In this document: positions 10,049 through 18,684 of the stretch, in pieces
Layout: every line of letters starts with the position of its first letter
How positions within the stretch are numbered: position 1 is the first letter of the stretch
Source of the DNA: Bacteroidota bacterium
Lineage (GTDB): Bacteria; Bacteroidota; Bacteroidia; Bacteroidales; Bacteroidaceae
Direction: 5' to 3'
Assembly (NCBI GenBank): GCA_023458215.1
Contig: JAEXAJ010000202.1
Span: 1-45,501 of the forward strand
DNA length: 45,501 nucleotides
Made by a program: the position numbers and the translations under genes
Notes under the pieces: generated by a model
The model's database searches: none
What the model was told of the DNA's origin: nothing
Seen by the model: the letters and a program-made list of their open reading frames with translations, nothing else

Positions 10049-12043
10049 TTATTTTGTTGGGGTAATCTTTACAAAAGTAACGCCATGATAAGGAGTCTTA
10101 GTCTGGAACTTGCCATCTACGGTTCCCAAATCCTTTTGTCTCCATAAATCACGGACAACAGCTTTGCCTTCAATGCCCAGTTGCTTCAAGTCGAGATTGA
10201 AGTCATAGTCTCTCATCTGCATAGCTTCGGCATCATTCTGATCCCAAAGGATAAAGTAGGGATCTACATGGAAGAAACCTACTGCGTAGGAACCGTCATA
10301 TAGTTTCTTATACCAGATCTGACCGTTATCTACCATTAACTTTTTAGCAGGAGCTACCATCGGATCTTGACTAACCGCTATCACTTCGTTGTTGGTCAAA
10401 AGGTTCAATGTAAAATCATCCATATTTGCCATGTCACAACCAATCAGCAATGGAGAAGAAAGGATGCACCATAAAGAGATATGCGAATATTGTTCGTCTG
10501 CGGTTAAGTAAGAATCGTGTACTTTACTTCCCCAGCCTTGTCCGAGCTTGCCAACTACCAACATATCAGGGTCGCTGTTTCTACCCGGAGCCGTGGCTTC
10601 AGCACATACATCCTGGAAAGTTCCGATAGCAGTTACTACGTTCCACTCATCGGTAATGTCACGAGTGGTGCGCCATTGGTTACCACCTGCCTCAGGAGCC
10701 CAGTTCCACACATTGGGAGCACCATAACCTACACAGTAAACGATGTCACGTTTTACTTTATCCAATGCCTTGCGCATTACGATGTATGGTTCTTGAATGG
10801 TTTTCTCTTCCGAGTCTTTTTCAATTTCCAGATATCCGCAATAGTCATATTTCAAATAGTCTACACCCCAGCGTTCCCAAGTTTTTGCATCAATCTCTTC
10901 GTGCTGATAGCTGCCCACATGTCCTCCGCAAGTAATATGTCCCGGAGAAGAATAGATACCGAACTTTAGTCCTAATCCATGAATATAATCAGTTAAAGCC
11001 TTGAGGTCAGGGAATTTATCATTTGAAAGGATTTCGCCCTGTTTGGTACGTTCCGCTGCTTCCCAACCATCGTCTATGTTGACATATTCCCAACCATAGG
11101 CATGTAGTTTCTCATTCATCATGCGAGCCGCATCGCGCACCTTCTCATCGTTTACAGAAAGTCCCCAACAGTTCCAGCTATTCCATCCCATAGAAGGAGT
11201 CAACGCAATGGCATCACCGATTTTCACAGTCACTTCCTTCACGGCTGTTCCTTTATCATTCGTAGCTTTCAGTTGCACCTTGTATTCACCTTTGGTCATT
11301 GCTTTACCGGTAATATGACCATTTTCGGGATTAACTTTCACTCCTTCGGGAAGTCCCGTAGCCTCAAACTTCATCGGACGATTTCCGGTAGCCATTATTG
11401 ACCACAAGAACGGATTACCCGGACGCGCACCAAATACCAACGGATTATTGATAACCGGAGTTTCGGGTGCTTCAGGTGTCAGAATATATTTTTCTTTTGC
11501 AATGGGTTTTGCCCATGCAGGAATAGGCTTTACGTCGCCACGGGTAGTAATCTTTACGTTCAGCCAATCGGCATGATCGTACATAATACCATCACCGCAT
11601 TCTTCGACTAACAATAGTACTTTATCAACCCCTTTCAGTTTTACATCGAATTCTTTTATAGGGTCGCCCTTCTTCATGACACCACTTTCCCAAAGAACTT
11701 TCTTATCACCAAGAATCTTGAATTGTAGCTTTCCGGCAAAACGGTTTCCATCGTCGGCACCAGCCAAACCTGATATAGATACGGCTTTACCATCTAATTG
11801 ATACAGCAAACGACTGATGGAGTGTGCTCCCAAGCCACGCTCGTAAACGGTTCCATTCACCGTAAGCGGAGTGTGCACCACCGAGCGGTTTATTTCAACC
11901 ATTCCCCAATCTTGTACATAACACGAATCTTGGCCGAATTCATCCAACCATACTTCTTTAGTAGGACCTCTGTCACACGACTGGATGCTCCAGGCTCCCA
12001 TTAACATAGCAGCTAAGAACGCCGCGCATTTTCTAATCTTCAT
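10049..12043 (-). CDS. GH27 lipoprotein with N-terminal NPCBM domain
   Basis: The 664-residue product has a lipoprotein signal (AWSIQSC, C23). Domains in order: NPCBM/NEW2-type carbohydrate-binding domain (about 27-168, with the typical ERGLGAHSISRLLYQL), an Ig-like putative-Ig module (about 195-278, GLPEGVKVNPENGHITG) and a GH27 barrel plus beta domain (280-664). Catalytic residues are D400 (LKYDYC) and D462 (WRTTRDI); sugar-binding D324-D325 lie in NIDDGW. The substrate loop is YCVGYGAPNVW instead of the CEWG of the other GH27 in this locus, so it probably prefers another aglycone or a related sugar such as beta-L-arabinopyranose; alpha-galactosidase remains possible. It is the first hydrolase gene after SusCD and the binding lipoprotein, separated from them by a hairpin and a 231-base leader with phased repeats. 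Confidence 0.9.
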   Translation of the reverse strand: MKIRKCAAFLAAMLMGAWSIQSCDRGPTKEVWLDEFGQDSCYVQDWGMVEINRSVVHTPLTVNGTVYERGLGAHSISRLLYQLDGKAVSISGLAGADDGNRFAGKLQFKILGDKKVLWESGVMKKGDPIKEFDVKLKGVDKVLLLVEECGDGIMYDHADWLNVKITTRGDVKPIPAWAKPIAKEKYILTPEAPETPVINNPLVFGARPGNPFLWSIMATGNRPMKFEATGLPEGVKVNPENGHITGKAMTKGEYKVQLKATNDKGTAVKEVTVKIGDAIALTPSMGWNSWNCWGLSVNDEKVRDAARMMNEKLHAYGWEYVNIDDGWEAAERTKQGEILSNDKFPDLKALTDYIHGLGLKFGIYSSPGHITCGGHVGSYQHEEIDAKTWERWGVDYLKYDYCGYLEIEKDSEEKTIQEPYIVMRKALDKVKRDIVYCVGYGAPNVWNWAPEAGGNQWRTTRDITDEWNVVTAIGTFQDVCAEATAPGRNSDPDMLVVGKLGQGWGSKVHDSYLTADEQYSHISLWCILSSPLLIGCDMANMDDFTLNLLTNNEVIAVSQDPMVAPAKKLMVDNGQIWYKKLYDGSYAVGFFHVDPYFILWDQNDAEAMQMRDYDFNLDLKQLGIEGKAVVRDLWRQKDLGTVDGKFQTKTPYHGVTFVKITPTK

Positions 12044-12120
12044 CTTTAATAATAATATAAATTGTGTTTAACAATAATAGCAGTTTATCTTCATGCAATC
12101 CTGCCCTAAGCTGACCGGTA

Positions 12121-12201
12121 GTTTCACTGCAAGAAATCAAGAGTTTCATGCTTTGAAACTTTTGGTTTCATTCATTGAAACTCTATTCTACCTACTGAAA
12201 C
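12121..12201. repeat. Helically phased GTTTCA / TGAAAC inverted repeat array
   Basis: Six copies of one hexamer in alternating orientation lie upstream of the NPCBM-GH27 gene. GTTTCA is at 12121, 12143 and 12165; TGAAAC is at 12154, 12176 and 12196. The four central copies start exactly 11 bases apart and alternate in direction, and the first lies 22 bases before the second. This is one-turn spacing on one face of the helix. In RNA it could equally form alternative small hairpins. No known regulator is assigned. Confidence 0.6.
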
Positions 12202-12229
12202 TACAAATTTTATAAGCCTTTTCAAATCT

Positions 12230-12265
12230 TACGATGTGACGGCTTGCTTATTCCGTCACATCGTA
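12230..12265 (-). terminator. Stable stem-loop after the SusC-SusD-SGBP block
   Basis: TACGATGTGACGG (12230-12242) and CCGTCACATCGTA (12253-12265) form a perfect 13-bp stem with a 10-base loop. It begins 9 bases after the stop codon of the SGBP gene on the minus strand. The sequence after the stem lacks a clean T-run, so it looks more like a partial terminator or a 3' end that protects the susCDE-like message. Confidence 0.65.
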
Positions 12266-12274
12266 GAGGAATGT

Positions 12275-13429
12275 TTAATCACCTTTCCGGCAAATACGAA
12301 TATTATCAAAAGCAAAATTACGAGCGATATCCGGATCTATTTCAAGCCGCATATTAAAGCTGGTATAAGATCCCGGATAGTTATCAGGATAATCAGCAGA
12401 TTTAACTACCGTGAAAGGTAAGGTAATAGTCTCCCAACGATCAAAGTTCTGAATATTGAAATCGGTGGCAATCCAATCACAAGTAGGGGCAGCCCAATAA
12501 AGGTAATTACAGAATTTAATCTTGTCTTTAATAAACTGATTAGCAGTACGGAACTCACACTTCACTACATAATTTTTACAAGTCTCTTCTCCAAGCATAT
12601 CAGCTGTATATTCGATTCCTCCTCTTTCGGCAATATACCACCAACCCGAATATTCAGATTTACTGTCGATACGCAGGAAGTTTCCACTCAAGCGCTGAAG
12701 GTCCTTCTCGTCAGTTACAACATATTTCATATCATTGGGCTTGAATTCGTCAAAGTCCATAATCATAAACTCGCGGTCGTAGTAACGTCCCGGACAAATA
12801 GCTTCTACATCCCATTTGGTTCCTCTAACCTTCACTTTGATATTTTTATCGACATCCTTTGGAACTTGGGTAGTCAGGAAGTTATTTCCACATTTGATGA
12901 TTTTGCTCACCTTACCGTTAAAGTCTACTTCGGCGTTCAAAGAGTCTATCTCATACAAATTGAAATAATCGCCATAAATCATAATAGTATCTCCCGGTTT
13001 GGTATATTCATTGAACATGCGGTCCAAACGAAGATCCGGAGCTTTTGCTTTAAACGCTATTTCCTTGCAGCCGGTAGAGTTATATATATAAATCTTATCG
13101 GTTTCTTTCTTTGGCAATTTTACAGGAATCTTCAAATAAAGGATATCACTTTCTGTATATACTTCCAACATATCTACAGCCACATCATTGATTAGAACAG
13201 AATCAATATTATTCATATCGAGCCCCGTACCATGAATAGCTATAAAATCTCCCATAGCTGCCTCCACAATTGGAGTATCCATCTTTTCCAAACTTGTCAC
13301 ACCAGTCAGTGTTATCGGCAAAGCATTATTATCGTCATCCGAACAGGCAGCAAACGACAAGCCCAACAATAAGGCACCTCCCAGATATATGTTTCTAAAA
13401 TTCAATCTATTTTTCATTGCATTATTCAT
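12275..13429 (-). CDS. Surface glycan-binding lipoprotein with IPT/TIG domains (SGBP)
   Basis: The 384-residue protein has a lipoprotein signal with C29 in FAACSDDDN. The acidic run after Cys fits the Bacteroidetes lipoprotein export signal, so it is probably surface exposed. IPT/TIG-like beta domains cover about residues 35-210 (for example GDFIAIHGTGLDMNNIDSV, then GDTIMIYGDYFNLYEID). A C-terminal ligand-binding beta domain of the PUL glycan-binding type follows, rich in Trp and Tyr (SGWWYIAE, NYLYWAAPTCDW). It takes the SusE/SGBP position directly after SusD, 19 bases downstream. Its job is to capture the target glycan at the cell surface. A start at M5 (MKNRLN) is also plausible. Confidence 0.88.
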   Translation of the reverse strand: MNNAMKNRLNFRNIYLGGALLLGLSFAACSDDDNNALPITLTGVTSLEKMDTPIVEAAMGDFIAIHGTGLDMNNIDSVLINDVAVDMLEVYTESDILYLKIPVKLPKKETDKIYIYNSTGCKEIAFKAKAPDLRLDRMFNEYTKPGDTIMIYGDYFNLYEIDSLNAEVDFNGKVSKIIKCGNNFLTTQVPKDVDKNIKVKVRGTKWDVEAICPGRYYDREFMIMDFDEFKPNDMKYVVTDEKDLQRLSGNFLRIDSKSEYSGWWYIAERGGIEYTADMLGEETCKNYVVKCEFRTANQFIKDKIKFCNYLYWAAPTCDWIATDFNIQNFDRWETITLPFTVVKSADYPDNYPGSYTSFNMRLEIDPDIARNFAFDNIRICRKGD

Positions 13430-13448
13430 TAATCATTAATAAATAAGA

Positions 13449-15176
13449 TTACCATCCCGGATTATTTCTGTCAATATTAGGATTTGTATTGATAACATCG
13501 GGTGGGAAAGGCAACAGTAAATGTTTCTCTTCACGACGTTTAATGATACTATTCTCATCTACAGTTCCGATTGCATTCATCACCTGCAAATAAATACCCC
13601 AACGCAGCATATCGAAACGACGAATACCTTCTGCAGCAAATTCTTTGGCACGTTCTTCCAGAATAAAAGAGCGGAACGATTCTTTTGTAAACGGAACCTT
13701 TTCATTACGTTTGCTTACTAAAGTGCTATTATTACGTACGTTGAGTAACTCCATTTTTGCAAATGCATCAGCAGTAGGACCATTCAACTCATTTTCAGCT
13801 TCACAATATATCAATATAAGATCGGCATAACGCAAATACGGCCAGTTCCAATCCATACGGTTACCATCATTGGCAGTTGTTACGGCTGTAAACTTCTCTA
13901 GTTTGGCACCATACTCATGTGCACCGTATCGTTTAACGTCAGTCGTTTCATATTTGTACGGACATCCTTCGTATGGGGGCAACCCTTGACGTACCTTCAC
14001 ACTATCTCGTTCGGGATAAAAATACCATTCCAATTTCTCTGTTATCTTATTCCAGCTGAATGGAACGCGGTGTTTAATTCCCCATGTGATGCGTTCATCA
14101 TCCCAGTCATCGAAAGTCTGTAACCAATGATCTCTTTGTACATAATAACCTGAACTCCAAACGCCATGATCTTCCGGATTTGGCCATCCATAATAATCCT
14201 TTGCTACGTAGTTGAAATAATCATCTCCCTTACCGGCCACAGTCTGCAAGCTGAATAAAAACTCAGGACCATTTTTATAAGCAGGACTCCATAACTCCTT
14301 TTGACTTCTAGCCAACTGGACTTCACCACTATTAATTACTTCCGCAGCCTTTTCTTTAGCAAGACGATAATATTCCTGAGAATCAAAATCCTCATATCCG
14401 GCCACTAAGATCTTATCATGAGTGATGGGTACAGGCATTAAGCGAGAAGTAGTACCGTCAGGATTCACCTTGCTTCCAGGGCCGCCTTTTACTGTTATTT
14501 GACCACTCTTCATAGATGCAGAACCAATCGTAGCATATACTTTTGCCAATAAAGCTTTAGCAGTGGCACGACATACATGTCCTTTTTGGAAACCTTCATC
14601 AGTGCGGGCCATCAGTAATCCTTCCGCCTCTTTCAATGTCTCGATAATATGCTCATACACTTCTTTTACAGAAGAACGGGGCAAATCGGTAGAGTTACCC
14701 TCTGCAATAGAGTATTTGTACAAAGGAATAGGACCAAAGAACTGAACCAGTTGGAACTGTGACCATGCCTTCAAAAATCGTAACTCACCCAATGCATTAT
14801 TAATTTCCTTTTCAGGTACACCGGTTATTTTCTTTACCAAGTAATAGTGGTAATTGGCCCTATGAATGGTTGTACAATAGTATTGATAAAAATTCTTAGT
14901 AGAACTCTTATCATAAAAGTTACCGGCACCTTCATCACCAAACGCCCAACCGGGACCGGTTTGATAATCATTGTCAAAGTTAACCACATTATGGTAGTTA
15001 CCCCATGTGAAAGGCCAATGGAGGGTGCTATAAGCACCTGCCACTAATTGATCGTACGAACCTTCGGCAGCAACATCTTCACCTGCGACAAAGGTATATG
15101 TTTCCTCATCCAAATCACATGATGTGGTCAGAAACAAGCCTGCAGCACATAAGCTTAATATTTTTAGTAATTTCAT
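13449..15176 (-). CDS. SusD/RagB-family nutrient-binding outer membrane lipoprotein
   Basis: The 575-residue product has a lipoprotein signal ending LTTSC (C20), then DLDEE. The SusD fold is indicated by the N-terminal DQLVAGAYSTLHWP, the TPR-like ALGELRFLKAWSQFQLVQFFG, GDDYFNYVAKDYYGW in the middle and the C-terminal RAKEFAAEGIRRFDMLRWG. SusD proteins form the lid over the SusC channel and bind oligosaccharides. The gene starts 11 bases after the susC stop, as a translationally coupled partner. Length is ordinary for the family. The ligand cannot be read from sequence. Confidence 0.96.
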   Translation of the reverse strand: MKLLKILSLCAAGLFLTTSCDLDEETYTFVAGEDVAAEGSYDQLVAGAYSTLHWPFTWGNYHNVVNFDNDYQTGPGWAFGDEGAGNFYDKSSTKNFYQYYCTTIHRANYHYYLVKKITGVPEKEINNALGELRFLKAWSQFQLVQFFGPIPLYKYSIAEGNSTDLPRSSVKEVYEHIIETLKEAEGLLMARTDEGFQKGHVCRATAKALLAKVYATIGSASMKSGQITVKGGPGSKVNPDGTTSRLMPVPITHDKILVAGYEDFDSQEYYRLAKEKAAEVINSGEVQLARSQKELWSPAYKNGPEFLFSLQTVAGKGDDYFNYVAKDYYGWPNPEDHGVWSSGYYVQRDHWLQTFDDWDDERITWGIKHRVPFSWNKITEKLEWYFYPERDSVKVRQGLPPYEGCPYKYETTDVKRYGAHEYGAKLEKFTAVTTANDGNRMDWNWPYLRYADLILIYCEAENELNGPTADAFAKMELLNVRNNSTLVSKRNEKVPFTKESFRSFILEERAKEFAAEGIRRFDMLRWGIYLQVMNAIGTVDENSIIKRREEKHLLLPFPPDVINTNPNIDRNNPGW

Positions 15177-15187
15177 ATTCCTACTTT

Positions 15188-18100
15188 TTAGAATGCTAAT
15201 TGAATACCTAAGTTAAATGTACGAGCACTCGGATATGAGGACATGTCTACACCTCTACGAGTTGCGTCGCTACCAAATGCATTGACATCCGGATCATACC
15301 AGTCATAACCCGAAATAGTAAACAGGTTAGAGATACTAGCCACTATGTTTATTGACTCAACGAATTTAACAGGATGTGCCCAATTATAGCTCAAACTAAT
15401 ATTCTTGCAACGCAAATAAGATCCATCTTCAATATAACGGTCGGATGCTTTCATTGCACGGGTAAAAGTACCATCAGCACGGGGCCATAAAGCATTTGCT
15501 CTATTTTCCGGCGTCCAGCGGTTATTGTAAACAAAATAAGGCATATTACCAGATCCAACTGCGACATCAAATTGCTTTAAGTTTACATTCAAGATATCAT
15601 TACCTTGTGTACCTTGCAGGAAGAAGCTGAAAGTCCAGTTTTTCCAGTTCAAAGTACTGGTCAAACCATACTGATAATCAGGATTTGTATCACCAATAAT
15701 AGCTTTATCACGGTCATCAATCATCGGATCATCATCCATATTCTTATATTTCACCTGACCAACCATTGATTTTACCTTCGAAGCACTTGCATCTCTATAA
15801 TAGGGATCCGCACGTACTTCTGCTTCATTATCATAGAATCCATCTTCTACATAACCATAGAGAGTACCAATTGGATAACCGTTTCTGCGTAAGAACATAC
15901 TTTCTATTCCGTAAGCTACATCAGAGAACTGATCTGCGTCCAAACCACCAATTTTATTTCGGTTGAAAGAAATATTGGCATCTAAAGTCCACATCCAGTC
16001 ACGTGTCTTAATAGGAACGACGTGAGCGGTAATTTCAAGTCCTTTATTGGTAATATTACCATAGTTGCAAGCTATTTCATTAAATCCGCTACTCATATCT
16101 ATATATCGATACTGCAACAGATCGGTAGTCTTTTTGTAGTACATATCCACCACCAAGTTGACACGATTATTAAAGAACGCTGCATCAAGACCTAAGTCAA
16201 ACTGATTAGTAGTCTCCCACTTCAAGTTTGCAGCAGCGGGTCCTCCCCAACGATCTTCGGCTGCTCCCGGATACAATGTCCCGTCATAAGGATAATTTTG
16301 TGCAGAGAATCGAGAACGAGTAGCATAAGCACCAATACCCTGATTACCTGTCTGACCGGCGCTTAAACGTAGCTTCAAGTTGTCAAAGAAGTTCATGTTT
16401 TTAATGATCTGTTCATCTGAAATACGCCACGCAACTGCTCCGGAGAAGAAATTAGACCAACGATTCAACGGATTGAAACGGCTGGATCCATCCCGACGAT
16501 AAGAAGCTGTAAAAAGATATCTGTCCAGTAAATTGTAATTTGCACGTCCCAGGAAAGACATCAATTGCGAACGCCATTTTCCGCTACCTATTTCCTTCAC
16601 ACCAACAGCAGCATTCATATCGTTATCTTCTGTTATGTCATTCGGGAAATTCTTAGCAAGCATATTCTTGCTTCTTCCACCATAATTTTCATAAGTCATA
16701 CCAGCCACAACATTCAATGCATGTATACCAAATTTTTTATTGAATGTCAACAAAGATTCTAAAGTCAAGCTCTCGTATGTATTGTCATCTTTACGACCAT
16801 AACCATTTGTCGGACTCTGACCATATCCTGTGTATCGATTGTAATATTGACTACGTTCATTGTAAGTATAGCCATAACCTATATTCTGACGGAATTTCAA
16901 CCAATCAGTGAAAGTCAGTTCACCAAATCCCGAAGCATTTACATTATAAGAACTTAAGACATTTTTTTCAGTATGTGCACTCAGGTATGGATTAGCAAGA
17001 CCAGAAGCAAAGTCTTCAGAAAACTTTGAATCCGCATCAGGGTCGAATACCGGACGAGTCGGGTTAAATGCAATAGCAGATTCTATCACACCATAGTTCT
17101 CGGTATTAGTACGTGCCAGTCGGTTTTCTGATTTAGTAAAACTCAAGTTACTACCAACTTCCACGTAGTCATTTATCTTACGGGTATTATTAGCACGCAC
17201 ATTATAACGTTTGAAATATGAATTCACAATAACACCTTGCTGATCCAAATAACCACCAGAATACATATAAGAACCATTCTTGTCGCCACCGGAAATGTTC
17301 AAACTATAATCCTGACTAAGTGCATCATGGAAAATCTCTTTTTGCCAATTAGTACCATAAAACATTTTACCATCCTGACGCAAATCAAAACCATTACGGA
17401 AGTCGTCAGGTCCCGGTTTATATGTTTTTATTATACCTATTAACTCTCCTGTTATCGGATCTTTAATCTCTCTTTGCGACCATTGTCCGGGTACCGGATA
17501 AGGCAAACTTGAGTCAGCAACATATTCTTTTCCATCATACATATAACCCATAATAGTACATTCATTCTTAAAATCAGCGTAGTCGGCGGCATTCAAAACG
17601 TCGATAAGCTTCACTGGTTTAGAAACACTGAAATTGGCACTAAATTGTACTCTTGCCTTTCCTTGAGTACCACTTTTGGTGGTGATAATCACTACACCAT
17701 TCGCTGCGCGTGAACCATAAATAGCAGTTGCAGAAGCATCTTTCAAAACCTGGATTGATTCAATGTCTTGTGGACTAATCAAACTCAATGGGTTATTATT
17801 AGATTTCGTTCCGAAGTCTGTTGAAGGAGCCTCGCCGCTTGAAAATGGTACGCCATCTAAAATATAAAGCGGTTCAGTACTAGTAGTGAAAGAGTTGGCA
17901 CCACGAATTTGTATAGTTACACCTGCTCCAGGAGCACCGTCAGCTTGAGAAACCTGTACACCGGCCATCTTACCTTGCAATCCTTGATTAATACTTGCCG
18001 GATTTGTTTTCAGCAAATCTTTGCTATTCAAGGAAGACACAGCACCTGTAAGGTCTTTCTTGGCCACACTTCCATAACCGATAACCACCGTCTCTTCGAG

Positions 18101-18439
18101 CATTTGGCTATCCTCCTTCAATGTTACATTCACCGTACTCCTACCTTTCACTGCTACTTCCTGAGTTCTATAACCGACAAAGGAAATAACCAAAGTAGCA
18201 TTACTAGCAGCATTAATCGAATAATGCCCATTTACATCTGTTACTGTACCATGATTTGCATTCTTAATACGAATAGTAGCACCAATTACCGGTTCACCAA
18301 AATCATCAGTAACAATACCTGTAATTTTAGAGGTTTGAAGCATTTCAACTGTTTCTGCTCTCAAACCATTTGGAACTATCATCAATGCCATTAAAAGCAC
18401 TCCGATAATCCGATTCATTGATTTGTGTAATCCTTTCAT
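15188..18439 (-). CDS. SusC/RagA-family TonB-dependent outer membrane transporter
   Basis: The 1083-residue protein has a signal peptide (cleavage near NGLRAE) and a carboxypeptidase-D regulatory-like domain (about 38-112, GIVTDDFGEPVIGATI). The SusC-specific TonB-box region EETVVIGYG is followed by the plug (about 130-240, LDGVPFSSGEAPSTDFG and YGSRAANGVVIITTKSG). A 22-strand porin barrel ends in RTFNLGIQLAF with the terminal Phe typical of outer membrane proteins. It imports oligosaccharides across the outer membrane with SusD. A 245-base gap lies upstream, AT-rich and without a clear TAnnTTTG box, so it may be read from the upstream genes or from an unrecognised promoter. The pair defines the locus as a PUL. 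Confidence 0.97.
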   Translation of the reverse strand: MKGLHKSMNRIIGVLLMALMIVPNGLRAETVEMLQTSKITGIVTDDFGEPVIGATIRIKNANHGTVTDVNGHYSINAASNATLVISFVGYRTQEVAVKGRSTVNVTLKEDSQMLEETVVIGYGSVAKKDLTGAVSSLNSKDLLKTNPASINQGLQGKMAGVQVSQADGAPGAGVTIQIRGANSFTTSTEPLYILDGVPFSSGEAPSTDFGTKSNNNPLSLISPQDIESIQVLKDASATAIYGSRAANGVVIITTKSGTQGKARVQFSANFSVSKPVKLIDVLNAADYADFKNECTIMGYMYDGKEYVADSSLPYPVPGQWSQREIKDPITGELIGIIKTYKPGPDDFRNGFDLRQDGKMFYGTNWQKEIFHDALSQDYSLNISGGDKNGSYMYSGGYLDQQGVIVNSYFKRYNVRANNTRKINDYVEVGSNLSFTKSENRLARTNTENYGVIESAIAFNPTRPVFDPDADSKFSEDFASGLANPYLSAHTEKNVLSSYNVNASGFGELTFTDWLKFRQNIGYGYTYNERSQYYNRYTGYGQSPTNGYGRKDDNTYESLTLESLLTFNKKFGIHALNVVAGMTYENYGGRSKNMLAKNFPNDITEDNDMNAAVGVKEIGSGKWRSQLMSFLGRANYNLLDRYLFTASYRRDGSSRFNPLNRWSNFFSGAVAWRISDEQIIKNMNFFDNLKLRLSAGQTGNQGIGAYATRSRFSAQNYPYDGTLYPGAAEDRWGGPAAANLKWETTNQFDLGLDAAFFNNRVNLVVDMYYKKTTDLLQYRYIDMSSGFNEIACNYGNITNKGLEITAHVVPIKTRDWMWTLDANISFNRNKIGGLDADQFSDVAYGIESMFLRRNGYPIGTLYGYVEDGFYDNEAEVRADPYYRDASASKVKSMVGQVKYKNMDDDPMIDDRDKAIIGDTNPDYQYGLTSTLNWKNWTFSFFLQGTQGNDILNVNLKQFDVAVGSGNMPYFVYNNRWTPENRANALWPRADGTFTRAMKASDRYIEDGSYLRCKNISLSYNWAHPVKFVESINIVASISNLFTISGYDWYDPDVNAFGSDATRRGVDMSSYPSARTFNLGIQLAF

Positions 18440-18684
18440 AGATTATTTTTTGGATTAAATAAATAAAAGTAGTTTTTCACTGTATTAGAAATTACAGCCA
18501 TATTTATGATATAACTTTAATTATATAAAAAAATAATGATAGGTAATCACATATTCTCAGCCGTGAAATAAAATTATGAAAAAAGTAAAATAGGATTAAT
18601 TATTCTACAGTATGCCTACTACATGTGGGCGGCTTTCTTTCCCTACGCATAACCATACTATATACCTCTATTCTCTAAAAATTG

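Noticed and set aside
10517..10969. 150-codon plus-strand open frame antisense to the GH27 gene
   Set aside because: It overlaps the conserved GH27 catalytic region and shows no family features.
12121..12201. Short repeats considered as a CRISPR array
   Set aside because: The units are 6 bases at 11-base spacing and alternate in direction, unlike CRISPR repeats of 23-47 bases with unique spacers; no cas genes are present.
17909..18394. 161-codon plus-strand open frame antisense to susC
   Set aside because: Low-complexity composition (rich in Cys, Thr, Ser) and complete overlap with the conserved SusC N-terminus indicate a shadow frame.
18440..18684. A promoter just upstream of susC
   Set aside because: The 245-base gap has no TAnnTTTG match on the minus strand; only AT-rich sequence and a weak 6-bp AGTATG/CATACT pair were found, so none is annotated.
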